Shown: positions 15,082 to 23,649 of the stretch, in pieces
Layout of the letters: each line of letters opens with the position of its first letter
Position numbering within the stretch: position 1 is the stretch's first letter
Origin: Pseudomonadota bacterium
GTDB lineage: Bacteria > Pseudomonadota > Gammaproteobacteria > Magnimaribacterales > D2472
Assembly: GCA_028404565.1 (NCBI GenBank)
Contig: JAOOBR010000007.1
Location: 1-49,914 of the forward strand
Direction of reading: 5' to 3'
Length of the DNA: 49,914 nucleotides
Translations under genes and position numbers: made by a program
The notes under the pieces: generated by a model
Told to the model about the DNA's origin: nothing
The model's input: only the letters and a program-made list of their open reading frames with translations
Database searches by the model: none

Positions 15082-15255
15082 TTACGAAATCTTACGAGCT
15101 TTTTCTTTAAGCATAGCAGGAATGCCATCAATAATTGGATAAGCTAATTTAGATTCTTCGCAGATAAGTTCATTATTTTCTTCATCATAAACTAACTTTC
15201 CTTTGGAGACAGGACAGACCAGAATATTTAAAAGATTTTTATTTAATTTAGCCAT
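15082..15255 (-). CDS. YcaR/Trm112-like small protein (UPF0434 family)
   Basis: A 57-codon minus-strand ORF encodes LLNILVCPVSKGKLVYDEENNELICEESKLAYPIIDGIPAMLKEKAR. This matches the UPF0434 pattern L-L-x-I-x-x-C-P-x-C-x-G-x-L ... L-I-C ... L-A-Y/F-P-I-x-D-G-I-P-x-x-L. The second cysteine of the usual CPxC is Ser here. Family members are short and related to the Trm112 zinc-binding fold; their bacterial role is poorly defined. It is divergent from the GPH-type transporter across 39 bases. In many gammaproteobacteria it sits in the lpxK-kdsB region, which is absent here. Confidence 0.88.
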   Translation of the reverse strand: MAKLNKNLLNILVCPVSKGKLVYDEENNELICEESKLAYPIIDGIPAMLKEKARKIS

Positions 15256-15294
15256 TTAAAATAGATTAATTACAAGTATAGTATTCTAATCCAA

Positions 15295-16632
15295 ATGGTT
15301 ATTTCAGAAAACAATAAAAAGATCATATATTCATTGTTGGTTTTTCCATTTCCAGTAACCGGGATACCTATCCTTGTATATATTCTTCCTTTTTATGCTT
15401 CAAACTATAATCTTGGACTTTCTTTAGTGGGATTAATCTTTTTTGCTGGCAGAATTATAGACGTATTTACTGATCCCATTATGGGCGCATTAGTTGACAG
15501 ATATCCTTCTAGATTTGGAAAGCATAAACATTGGATTTTCTTATCGCTACCTGTTTTATGCCTAAGCGCATATTTTCTTTTTTTTCCTCAAGATGAATTT
15601 ATTAGTGGTTGGTACTTATTTATTGCTTTATTTACTCTATACAGCGGATTTACCCTTGCCAATATAGCTCAGCTCTCGTGGGCATCATTTATCGCTCCTG
15701 AATATGATGAAAGAACTAAATTATTAACATTGAGAGAAATTATTGCGATCATCGCAACATTAATTGTAATTTCTATACCTGCAGTAATAGAGATCTATGA
15801 AGGATCATTTCTTCTAAAGATCAATGCAATTGGTGTATTCGCTTTGGTTGGCATTCCTTTAACAATATTTCTTGGTCTATTTTTTTTAGATGATAAGAGG
15901 ACTGCCTCAAATTACGATAACCCACTAAAATCCTTCAAGAGATTCTTTAAGAATAAGACTTTAAATAGACTTGTTTTGGCAAGTGTTCTTCTTGCTTTCG
16001 CTCAAAGCTTAACTGGCGGTTTATTTGTAATCTTTATGGACTCTATTCTTGAGCTTGGTGATTACGCATCAAGGGCTATATTCGTAAACTTTACATTTGC
16101 AGTGATAGGAATATTTTTATGGAGATATATTGGCCTAAAATTTACAAAACATTTTGCTGCATCATTATGTCTTCTATATGCAGGAATTCTATTTCTACTT
16201 CAATTTTTTGTTGTTCTTTATATAAGTGATGCAAGTGAATCAGTAAAAGCAGGAGTACTATTTTTTGTTCTGGCAATGTATGGAATATCCTTTTCAGGCG
16301 CTGCACCATTAATTATTTCTATGGTAGCTGACGTCTCGGATGCAGAGCAGGCAGAATCAGATGTTAATAAATCTGGAGCTATGTTTGCATACTACACAAC
16401 AATTACCAAAGTAGGTTATACCCTTGCGGTAGCTTTTCCTTATATATTTCTTGAGAGTGTAATTGGTTTTGATATTACTTTAGGATCTGATAATTCACAA
16501 TTTACCAAGAATACTCTTTTATATATGTATCACTTTATTCCAGTAATGTGTTTTTTTCTTGCTAGCTATCTTTTATCAAAACACAATATTTCACGAGAAG
16601 CTCATTCGACTATAAAAGAAAATATTAGTTAA
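15295..16632 (+). CDS. MFS transporter, GPH (sugar:cation symporter-like) family
   Basis: The protein has about 12 hydrophobic helices over 445 residues. It carries the GPH/MelB-type loop FFAGRIIDVFTDPIMGALVDRYPSRFGKHKHWI after helix 2 and the mid-protein MVADVSDAEQAESDVNKSGAMFAYYTTITKVG. Family members import sugars or related solutes with Na+ or H+. Marine paralogues are common and their substrates often unknown. It stands between the YcaR-like gene and pdxJ, neither of which indicates a substrate. Confidence 0.9.
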   Translation: MVISENNKKIIYSLLVFPFPVTGIPILVYILPFYASNYNLGLSLVGLIFFAGRIIDVFTDPIMGALVDRYPSRFGKHKHWIFLSLPVLCLSAYFLFFPQDEFISGWYLFIALFTLYSGFTLANIAQLSWASFIAPEYDERTKLLTLREIIAIIATLIVISIPAVIEIYEGSFLLKINAIGVFALVGIPLTIFLGLFFLDDKRTASNYDNPLKSFKRFFKNKTLNRLVLASVLLAFAQSLTGGLFVIFMDSILELGDYASRAIFVNFTFAVIGIFLWRYIGLKFTKHFAASLCLLYAGILFLLQFFVVLYISDASESVKAGVLFFVLAMYGISFSGAAPLIISMVADVSDAEQAESDVNKSGAMFAYYTTITKVGYTLAVAFPYIFLESVIGFDITLGSDNSQFTKNTLLYMYHFIPVMCFFLASYLLSKHNISREAHSTIKENIS

Positions 16633-16666
16633 AACATAAATATTAGTTATAATTAATATAGATTTT

Positions 16667-17413
16667 ATGAATAAAACAAATTTAAGCGTTAACTTGAATA
16701 AGGTTGCACTTCTGAGAAATGCAAGAGGATCAGATTATCCATCATTAGTGAATTTTGCTAAATCCTGTATGGAGCATGATATTTGTGGCCTTACTCTTCA
16801 TCCTAGATCAGATGAGAGACATGCTTTGTCATCAGATGTCATAGATTTAGCTACTTTATGTAAAGAAAATAATCTTGAATTTAACATTGAGGGTAACCCA
16901 TTTAATAATGAAAAGGGTTCATTTAGGGGATACGAAAACTTAGTTAAAGATATAAAACCTTATCAAGCAACACTTGTTCCTGATGAAGACAATCAAATAA
17001 CCTCAGATCATGGTTGGATAAGGGGAGATCATGATGAGGAATTAAAATTAATTATAGAAAGACTCTATGAAGATTGTTCATACGTAAGTATGTTTATTGA
17101 TGCCAATCTCGAATCTGTAGATTATGCTTTGGAAATGGGTGTAAATGCAGTAGAAATTTATACTGGACCATATGCAAAACTTAACAAAGATGAAAGAGTT
17201 TCATACATTGAAGAAATGCATGAGATTTTCAAGTATATAAAATCAAATAATTTAAAACTCAATGCGGGTCATGACCTCAACTTAGAAAATCTTCCTGAAT
17301 TAATTGATCTTAATATTATTGATGAAGTTTCAATTGGTCACGCTATAATAACAGAATCACTTATCCATGGATTGGATAATGTTCTTTCACAGTATATAAA
17401 GATAATTAAATGA
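16667..17413 (+). CDS. pdxJ: Pyridoxine 5'-phosphate synthase PdxJ
   Basis: The 248-residue TIM-barrel protein shows LSVNLNKVALLRNARGSDYPS, the family's N-x-x-x-x-A-x-L-R-x-A-R-G motif, then ICGLTLHPRSDERH (phosphate and active-site His region), EFNIEGNPF and LKLNAGHDLNLENL. PdxJ joins 1-deoxyxylulose 5-phosphate with aminoacetone 3-phosphate to give pyridoxine 5'-phosphate, so the cell uses the DXP-dependent vitamin B6 route. The 3' end overlaps the glutaredoxin gene by four bases (ATGA). Confidence 0.96.
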   Translation: MNKTNLSVNLNKVALLRNARGSDYPSLVNFAKSCMEHDICGLTLHPRSDERHALSSDVIDLATLCKENNLEFNIEGNPFNNEKGSFRGYENLVKDIKPYQATLVPDEDNQITSDHGWIRGDHDEELKLIIERLYEDCSYVSMFIDANLESVDYALEMGVNAVEIYTGPYAKLNKDERVSYIEEMHEIFKYIKSNNLKLNAGHDLNLENLPELIDLNIIDEVSIGHAIITESLIHGLDNVLSQYIKIIK

Positions 17414-17724
17414 GCCTAGAAGAAAAACTTAAACAACAAATCAAAGAAAATCCTGTGCTTATTTATATGAAGGGCACGCCATATGAGCCAAGATGCGGTT
17501 TTTCATCAAAGACTGTACAAGCATTAATAGATTGTGGGGCTCAATTCTCATTTGTTGATATCTTAGAAAATCAAGAAGTTAGAGCAACACTTCCTTCTGT
17601 AACTGACTGGCCAACCTTTCCTCAGGTTTTTATTTCCGGTGAGTTAATTGGGGGTTGTGACATTGTTACGCAAATGCATGAATCAGGTGAGCTTCAAAAA
17701 CTTGTTGATGATGCAGTAGGCTAA
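17410..17724 (+). CDS. grxD: Monothiol glutaredoxin Grx4 type
   Basis: The 104-residue protein has the monothiol active site RCGFSSKTVQAL and the family segments NPVLIYMKGTP, WPTFPQVFISGELIGGCDIV. Grx4-type proteins bind and hand over [2Fe-2S] clusters in the cytosol with glutathione. The start overlaps the pdxJ end by four bases. Its stop overlaps the convergent RNase T stop by four bases in the sequence CTAA. Confidence 0.96.
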   Translation: MSLEEKLKQQIKENPVLIYMKGTPYEPRCGFSSKTVQALIDCGAQFSFVDILENQEVRATLPSVTDWPTFPQVFISGELIGGCDIVTQMHESGELQKLVDDAVG

Positions 17725-18296
17725 TCTATTTTATTTAAGATCTTACAGAAAACTTTCGCTGTTATTTCTGAATCATATGATGCTGAATGAGCCAATTCAT
17801 TTTCATAATCAAAGCCTAGCTCTTTAGCAACTCTTGCAAGGACAGTTTGACCAGTAAAAATTCCACCTATAGAAACAGTATCAAAAACTGAGAAGGGGTG
17901 GAAAGGGGATCTCTTAATACTATTTCTCTTAACAGACTCATTTAAAAAACCCAAATCGAAATGAGCATTATGTCCAACAAGAATAGCTCTACTGCACTCA
18001 TATTTGTTCTTATGTCTATTGATGATACTAAAAAGGTCTTTCAAAGCTTCTTTTTCATCAACTGCATTTCTTAAAGGGTGATTAAGGTCAATGCCGGTAA
18101 ATTCGAGAGATTCCTTAGATACATTTAAACCTTCAAAAGGTATTATGTGATGCCTATGAGTGGTACCAACTCGAAATTCTTTGTCATAATCTATAAGAGT
18201 AATAGCAATTTCCAATAGTGCATCGTTTACTGGATCAAAACCACCAGTTTCCATATCTACAACTACCGGAAGGAACTTTCTAAACTTTTCTTTCAA
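17721..18296 (-). CDS. rnt: Ribonuclease T
   Basis: The 191-residue protein has the DEDD exonuclease motifs: VVVDMETGGFDPVNDALLEIA (Asp-x-Glu near residues 13-15), LVGHNAHFDLGFLN and the end AHSASYDSEITAKVF with His and Asp of DEDDh type. RNase T trims the 3' ends of tRNA and other stable RNAs as a dimer. The start overlaps the previous reductase stop by four bases, so the two genes are coupled. Confidence 0.95.
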   Translation of the reverse strand: MKEKFRKFLPVVVDMETGGFDPVNDALLEIAITLIDYDKEFRVGTTHRHHIIPFEGLNVSKESLEFTGIDLNHPLRNAVDEKEALKDLFSIINRHKNKYECSRAILVGHNAHFDLGFLNESVKRNSIKRSPFHPFSVFDTVSIGGIFTGQTVLARVAKELGFDYENELAHSASYDSEITAKVFCKILNKID

Positions 18297-19318
18297 TCAA
18301 TTACGCCAAGTTTTTTTTGAAGTTTTTTATTTGAGGTTGTATATCCAAAGGGAACTCTCTCACCAGGATTTATCCTCTTAAAAGCTTCTTGGACTGCAAG
18401 TGTTGTTTCATGGAATCCACATAAAATAAGATCAAGCTTTCCTTCGTAATGATTAATATCACCTACAGCAAATATACCTTTTTTAGATGTTTCAAAAGTA
18501 GTGGTATTTACAGATATTTTTTTATCTTCTAAATCAATCTCCCAATCAAGTATTGGACCTAGTTTTTTATTTAATCCAAAGAGGAATAGCAGTTCATCGG
18601 CTTTATGTTCAGAAATCTCTAAAGTTTCGAAGTTCTTAAGTTTCACTCCAGTTACTTTTTTGTCGCCAACTATTTCATTGATTAAGTGAGGTGTAAAAAG
18701 ACTAACTTTTTCATTTTTAACTAAATCTCTCATTTCTTGTTCAGTTTTATATGCACCTCTAAACTGATCTCTTCTATGAACCAAGCTAACGTGAGAGGCG
18801 ATTTTACTTAATTCCACTGTCCAATCTAAAGCAGAGTCTCCGCCACCAAAAATGAATACTTCTTTGTCTTTGTATTGATCCATATTTCTTACGGCATACG
18901 TTACTCCCTTATTGAGAAATAAATCAGGATTTTCAAGATTTGCCGGTCTTCTTGGTTCAAAAGATCCAGCACCTGCTGCTATGAATATATTTTTTGTTTT
19001 AAATTTATTACCCTCATTAGTTTCTACAATCCAAAAGTCACCATCTTCTGAAATTGTTTGAACTCTTTGGGATAAATTTAAATCATAATCAAAAGGTTCT
19101 ATTTGCTTTAATAGGGCATCAACATGTTCTTGTGCTGTTTGAAATGGGACTCCTGGGATATCATAGATAGGTTTTTCAGGATATAGCTCGGCGCATTGCC
19201 CACCAGGTTTGTCTAAGTTATCGATTAATGTGCAATTTAATCCTAATAGGCCAGCTTCAAAAACTGTAAAAAGTCCTACAGGACCTGCTCCAACTATTAA
19301 AATATCCGTTTCTTTCAT
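18293..19318 (-). CDS. Ferredoxin/flavodoxin-NADP+ reductase, thioredoxin-reductase-like
   Basis: The 341-residue flavoprotein begins with the FAD site DILIVGAGPVGLFTVFEAGLLG and GGQCAELYPEKPIYDIPG. It has an NADPH-binding GGGDSALDW motif near residue 158 and the late FAVGDINHYEGKLDLILCGFHE. It lacks the redox-active CxxC of thioredoxin reductases, which places it with the TrxR-like ferredoxin reductases. It probably supplies reduced ferredoxin or flavodoxin. The stop overlaps rnt and the start overlaps the metG stop by one base. Confidence 0.9.
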   Translation of the reverse strand: MKETDILIVGAGPVGLFTVFEAGLLGLNCTLIDNLDKPGGQCAELYPEKPIYDIPGVPFQTAQEHVDALLKQIEPFDYDLNLSQRVQTISEDGDFWIVETNEGNKFKTKNIFIAAGAGSFEPRRPANLENPDLFLNKGVTYAVRNMDQYKDKEVFIFGGGDSALDWTVELSKIASHVSLVHRRDQFRGAYKTEQEMRDLVKNEKVSLFTPHLINEIVGDKKVTGVKLKNFETLEISEHKADELLFLFGLNKKLGPILDWEIDLEDKKISVNTTTFETSKKGIFAVGDINHYEGKLDLILCGFHETTLAVQEAFKRINPGERVPFGYTTSNKKLQKKLGVID

Positions 19319-21267
19319 TATTTAACTAACTGACCTGGCTTTGCACCTTCATCTGGTGATATTAAATAAATTGATCCCTCATCATTGCTAGACGCTAAGA
19401 CCATTCCTTCCGATACTCCAAATTTCATTTTCCTTGGCTCAAGATTTGCAACTAATACAACATGTCTTCCATTAAGACTCTCAGGATCATATGCACTTTT
19501 TATGCCAGCAAAAACAGTTCTTTCACCAAGATCACCCACATCAAGATGTAATTTTATGAGCTTATCAGCTTCTTCTATACCTTCAGCTTTAACAATTTTA
19601 GCTACGCGAAGCTCAACCTTTGCAAAATCTTTGATATTAATTAAATTTGAATCTTCCATTTCAATTTCCTCATTTATTTTAGCTTTTTCTAATCTTTTTA
19701 ATAGGGGCTTATATGGATTAATTTTTGTATTTACAAGATAATCCTTAATATTATTAAAATCATTTGTAGTACTATCATTAAATACCTCTAAAGCCTTTGA
19801 TGTTATTGTTGGTAGAACAGGATTAAGCAATATTGAGATAACTCTAAAACAGTTAATTGCTGTCGATGATACCTCCACAGCCTTTTCTTCACTGGATTTC
19901 CAAGGCTCATTCTCATTAATATATTTATTAACTTCATCTGCCATCTTCATAATAATTTTTACAGATTTAGAAAGATTTAAGTTTTCATAATGCTCAATCA
20001 CTTCATCGATCATTGATAGATTTTTCTCAATAAAGTCCACATCTAAGTTTGCAGAGAGATTATTACCATTCTTCTCAATAAATTTTGAAACTCTACTAGC
20101 AATATTTAAATATTTACCGACGATATCTGAATTAATTTTTTGAATAAATTCATCTTCATTAAAATCTAGATCATCAATTGAATTATTAAACTTATCAGCA
20201 AAATAATATCTTAATAACTCACCATCATAGTTTTCAGCAAAGTCGTCTGCATTTATAAAGGTTCCATTGGATTTTGACATCTTCTCACCACCAATAGTTA
20301 AAAACCCATGAACATTAATTGACTCAGGTAAGCGAATATTTGATGACTTTAAAAGTGCTGGCCAGAATAGGGCATGAAAATAAGCAATATCTTTTCCAAT
20401 AAAATGATGAACTTCATAATCAGAGCTTTCACCCCATAAATTTTTCATATCCATATTATTGTTTTCTGCCCAATTTTTTGCAGAAGCTAAATATCCAATC
20501 GGTGCATCAAGCCAAACATAAAAATATTTATCTTTCTCTCCGGGTATTTCAAATCCAAAGTATGGCTTGTCTCTTGATATATCCCATGGCTTTAACCCAT
20601 CATCAATCCATTCATTTAGTTTATTTTTTATAGGACCTTGAAGAGTTAAGTCTTTGAGATAATTCTCAAGAAAATCTTTCATTTGAGGCAAATCAAAAAA
20701 CACATGCTCAGTTTTTTTCTTGGTAAGCTCAGAATTCGATAATGACGACACGGGATTTAGTAAATCATCAGGTGTATAAGTCGTGCCACAGACAGAACAA
20801 CCATCACCATACTGATCTTCAGCGCCACATTTTGGACATGTACCTTTTATAAATCTATCAGATAAGAATAAACCTTCTTCTGAGTCATAAAACTGTTCAA
20901 TTTCTTTTTTAAAGATTAGATTTCCTTCTTTACACTTTTGATAAATATCTTCAGCATATTTTTTGTTCTCATCAGAATGAGTAGTATAAAAATTATCAAA
21001 ATTAATATTAAATCTTGAATAACTTTTTATGTGCTCCTCTCTAGTTCTTTTAATAAGCTCTTCAGGATCTATTCCAAGCTCTTTGGCTTTGAGCATGACA
21101 GGCGTTCCGTGCGTATCATCTGCACAAAAGTAGAGACATTCATTACCATTAATATTTTGGTATCTTACCCAAATATCAGTAATTACAGATTCAAGAACAT
21201 GTCCAATATGTATTGAACCATTGGCATATGGCAATGCGCTTGTTACCAGAATCTTGCGTGATTTCAT
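19318..21267 (-). CDS. metG: Methionyl-tRNA synthetase
   Basis: Class I synthetase signatures are ALPYANGSIHIGHVLES (HIGH) near residue 20 and GGEKMSKSNGT (KMSKS) near residue 335. The zinc-knuckle insertion TCPKCGAEDQYGDGCSVCG keeps all four cysteines. A C-terminal tRNA-binding domain (about 545-649, KVELRVAKIVKAEGIEEADKL) is fused, as in E. coli-type MetRS dimers. At 649 residues it is full length. It is divergent from the mrp gene across 39 bases. Confidence 0.97.
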   Translation of the reverse strand: MKSRKILVTSALPYANGSIHIGHVLESVITDIWVRYQNINGNECLYFCADDTHGTPVMLKAKELGIDPEELIKRTREEHIKSYSRFNINFDNFYTTHSDENKKYAEDIYQKCKEGNLIFKKEIEQFYDSEEGLFLSDRFIKGTCPKCGAEDQYGDGCSVCGTTYTPDDLLNPVSSLSNSELTKKKTEHVFFDLPQMKDFLENYLKDLTLQGPIKNKLNEWIDDGLKPWDISRDKPYFGFEIPGEKDKYFYVWLDAPIGYLASAKNWAENNNMDMKNLWGESSDYEVHHFIGKDIAYFHALFWPALLKSSNIRLPESINVHGFLTIGGEKMSKSNGTFINADDFAENYDGELLRYYFADKFNNSIDDLDFNEDEFIQKINSDIVGKYLNIASRVSKFIEKNGNNLSANLDVDFIEKNLSMIDEVIEHYENLNLSKSVKIIMKMADEVNKYINENEPWKSSEEKAVEVSSTAINCFRVISILLNPVLPTITSKALEVFNDSTTNDFNNIKDYLVNTKINPYKPLLKRLEKAKINEEIEMEDSNLINIKDFAKVELRVAKIVKAEGIEEADKLIKLHLDVGDLGERTVFAGIKSAYDPESLNGRHVVLVANLEPRKMKFGVSEGMVLASSNDEGSIYLISPDEGAKPGQLVK

Positions 21268-21306
21268 TTTGTGATAATTTTTAATATATTATAAGTTAAT
21301 TAGATA

Positions 21307-22002
21307 ATGACTATAAAAAAAACTATTGCAATTGCTTCAGCAAAAGGAGGAGTTGGTAAATCAACTGTTTGCTCTTTTTTAGCTACAGTTCTATCAAAGG
21401 ATAGCAAAGTTGGTATTTTAGATGCAGATATTTACGGCCCTAATCAAGATATATTATTCGACATTAATGATAAAAATATCGAAGTAGATAAAAAAAATAC
21501 TGACAGACCATATATACCAAAAAAAGTTGATAATATTTCACTAAGCTCTTTAGGATTCTTACTCGATAAAAATGCTGCTATCTGGAGAGGGCCCATGTTG
21601 AGCTCTGCTATCAACCAGATATATGAAAAAACTAATTGGGACGAACTAGATTTTCTATTAATTGATATGCCTCCTGGAACAGGCGATGCCTATTTAACGG
21701 TATGTCAAAAAATTGTTCCTGATTTTGTAATTTTAGTATCAACTATATCTAAATTATCAATTGCAGATTTAAGGAGATCTGAGCATGTTTTTACAAGCTT
21801 AAATACTAAAGTCTTAGGTATTATCCTAAACAATATCCATCAAAGTGATGATTTCCAGAGTTTTAACTTAGAAACTGAGAATACGGTTTTAGATAGACTT
21901 GAATATGATAAAAAATTCATAGATTCAACATATCCATTTGATGATTTAAAATTAGATCCTTTATTTCTAAACACAATACGAACAATCAAAGAGCATGCAT
22001 AG
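21307..22002 (+). CDS. Minimal Mrp/ApbC-like P-loop ATPase
   Basis: The deviant Walker A KGGVGKSTVCSFLA (residues 13-26), DADIYGPNQDILF, IWRGPMLSSAINQ and LLIDMPPGTGDAYLTV are diagnostic of the Mrp/NBP35 group. The protein is only 231 residues. It lacks the N-terminal MIP18/DUF59 domain and the usual CxxC pair that bridges a [4Fe-4S] cluster near the end; the matching region reads GIILNNIHQSDDFQ. It may act in Fe-S assembly with a different cluster site, or as a plain ATPase. The 3' end overlaps mlaA. Confidence 0.85.
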   Translation: MTIKKTIAIASAKGGVGKSTVCSFLATVLSKDSKVGILDADIYGPNQDILFDINDKNIEVDKKNTDRPYIPKKVDNISLSSLGFLLDKNAAIWRGPMLSSAINQIYEKTNWDELDFLLIDMPPGTGDAYLTVCQKIVPDFVILVSTISKLSIADLRRSEHVFTSLNTKVLGIILNNIHQSDDFQSFNLETENTVLDRLEYDKKFIDSTYPFDDLKLDPLFLNTIRTIKEHA

Positions 22003-22693
22003 ATTTTTACTTATTTTATTATTATCTTTTCCAATCTTTGGCGAAGAAATAAATGATCCATTTGAGGATCTAAATAGGGACATTTTTATCTTTAATGAGA
22101 AATTAGATGAAAAACTTTTAAAGCCAGCTGCCTTAGCATATAGAAAAGTTACACCACAATTTGCTAGAACAGGAGTAACAAACTTTTTTAATAATCTTGA
22201 AGAAATTGATACCACTATAAATCAAGTACTCCAGGGAGAAATTAAATATGCATTTAATGATGCAGGTAGATTTGTTATCAACTCTACTATTGGATTATTT
22301 GGTTTAATTGATGTTGCATCAAAAATGGGTCTTGAAAAACATGAAGAAGATTTTGGACAAACTCTTGGTGTTTGGGGTTTTGATTCAGGCCCTTATATTA
22401 TGATTCCCTTTTTAGGTCCTAGTAATCCAAGAGATTTATTGAGCAGACCAATTTCAAGCTTCCTTTCCGGTACATTCGCAATGGAAGATAATGATGTAAA
22501 GATAACATTGGTAGGTATTGATGCTCTAGAGACTAGAGAGCGCCTTCTGGATGCTGAAACACTTATTATTGGAGATAAGTATATTTTTGTTAAAGATGCT
22601 TATATACAGTCTAGAGAATATGAAATTAATAATGGTTCGACTGAGGATGATGAATTTCTAGATGATATGGAGGATATATTTGGAGATGACTAG
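21995..22693 (+). CDS. mlaA: MlaA (VacJ)-family outer-membrane lipid-asymmetry protein
   Basis: Mature motifs are NDPFEDLNRDIFIFNEKLDEKLLKPAALAYRKVTPQFAR, INSTIGLFGLIDVASKMGLEKHEEDFGQTLGVWGF and GPYIMIPFLGPSNPRDL, all typical of MlaA. It normally removes misplaced phospholipids from the outer leaflet and passes them to MlaC. The N-terminus (MHRFLLILLLSFPIFGEE) is a signal peptide without the usual lipobox cysteine, so lipid anchoring is not evident. No mlaBCDEF genes lie nearby. It overlaps the mrp end by 8 bases and the convergent dusA stop by 4 (CTAG). Confidence 0.92.
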   Translation: MHRFLLILLLSFPIFGEEINDPFEDLNRDIFIFNEKLDEKLLKPAALAYRKVTPQFARTGVTNFFNNLEEIDTTINQVLQGEIKYAFNDAGRFVINSTIGLFGLIDVASKMGLEKHEEDFGQTLGVWGFDSGPYIMIPFLGPSNPRDLLSRPISSFLSGTFAMEDNDVKITLVGIDALETRERLLDAETLIIGDKYIFVKDAYIQSREYEINNGSTEDDEFLDDMEDIFGDD

Positions 22694-23649
22694 ACCATTG
22701 ATAGTAACTCATCTTTGTTTTCAACCAGACTCGATGAGTTCATAATCTCAGCTACTTTTACCCTAAATCTTTTAGCATCTTTTTCACCTTTTTTAAGTCC
22801 AAATACATGTTTCAACATAATTTTAGGGTCATAACCTTTTTTAGTCATAACATGTACATAATCTAAATATTCTGTGAGAAGATCTTTTCTGCTTATCTCT
22901 ATCTTGGTATTTGAGTAAATTTCAGAATCTATATCACTGAGCATAAAAGGATCATCGTAAGCTGCTCTTCCCAACATAACTCCATCAACAAAATTAAGAT
23001 GATTTTTTGCTTCACTAATATTTTTGATGCCGCCGTTAATAATAATTTCTAAATCTGGGAAGTCATCCTTGATTGAATAAACCTTTTGATAGTTTAAAGG
23101 TGGGATGTTTCTATTTTGTCTTGGGCTTAAACCTTTTAAAATTCCTTTCCTTGCATGGATTATAAAAGTTTTAACACCAGAATCTTTTACGGTACTTATA
23201 AATGATTTCAAAAACTCATAATCATCATTATCATCAACACCAGTTCTACATTTAACAGTGACAGGAATATCTACGGACTTACTCATTTTTCTTGTACATT
23301 CTGCAACTAAGTCAGGTTCAAGCATTAAACATACTCCAAAATTACCTTTTTGCACTCTTTCAGATGGGCATCCTATATTTAGGTTAATTTCATCGTATCC
23401 CTTTTTTTCAGCCTTTATTGAGCATTGAGATAACTCTTTAGGTGAAGAACCACCAAATTGAACAGCTACAGGATGTTCTTCTTTATTAAAATCTAACTGA
23501 TAATCGCAATTTCCATGTATTAGGGCTCCTGTGGAAATCATTTCTGTATATAGGACTGCTTTTTTAGATATGAGTCTTAAAAAGAATCTTTCATGCATGT
23601 CTGTGTATCTCATCATAGGAGCTACGCAGAACCTTCGATCTAGTGACAT
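22690..23649 (-). CDS. dusA: tRNA-dihydrouridine synthase DusA
   Basis: The 319-residue protein has FCVAPMMRYTDMHERFFLRL, EHPVAVQFGGSSP, INLNIGCPSERVQKGNFGVCLM (catalytic Cys in GCPS and the DusA-specific G-x-F-G-x-C-L-M), VTVKCRTGVDDND and IIHARKGILKGLSPRQNRNIPPL. It reduces uridines 20/20a in the tRNA D loop with FMN and NADPH. The start lies directly after the nhaB stop, so they are likely co-transcribed. Confidence 0.96.
   Translation of the reverse strand: MSLDRRFCVAPMMRYTDMHERFFLRLISKKAVLYTEMISTGALIHGNCDYQLDFNKEEHPVAVQFGGSSPKELSQCSIKAEKKGYDEINLNIGCPSERVQKGNFGVCLMLEPDLVAECTRKMSKSVDIPVTVKCRTGVDDNDDYEFLKSFISTVKDSGVKTFIIHARKGILKGLSPRQNRNIPPLNYQKVYSIKDDFPDLEIIINGGIKNISEAKNHLNFVDGVMLGRAAYDDPFMLSDIDSEIYSNTKIEISRKDLLTEYLDYVHVMTKKGYDPKIMLKHVFGLKKGEKDAKRFRVKVAEIMNSSSLVENKDELLSMV

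Noticed and set aside
16648-16653. TATAAT upstream of pdxJ
   Set aside because: The hexamer is perfect, but the matching -35 is weak (3/6) in a very AT-rich gap, so I do not call a promoter.
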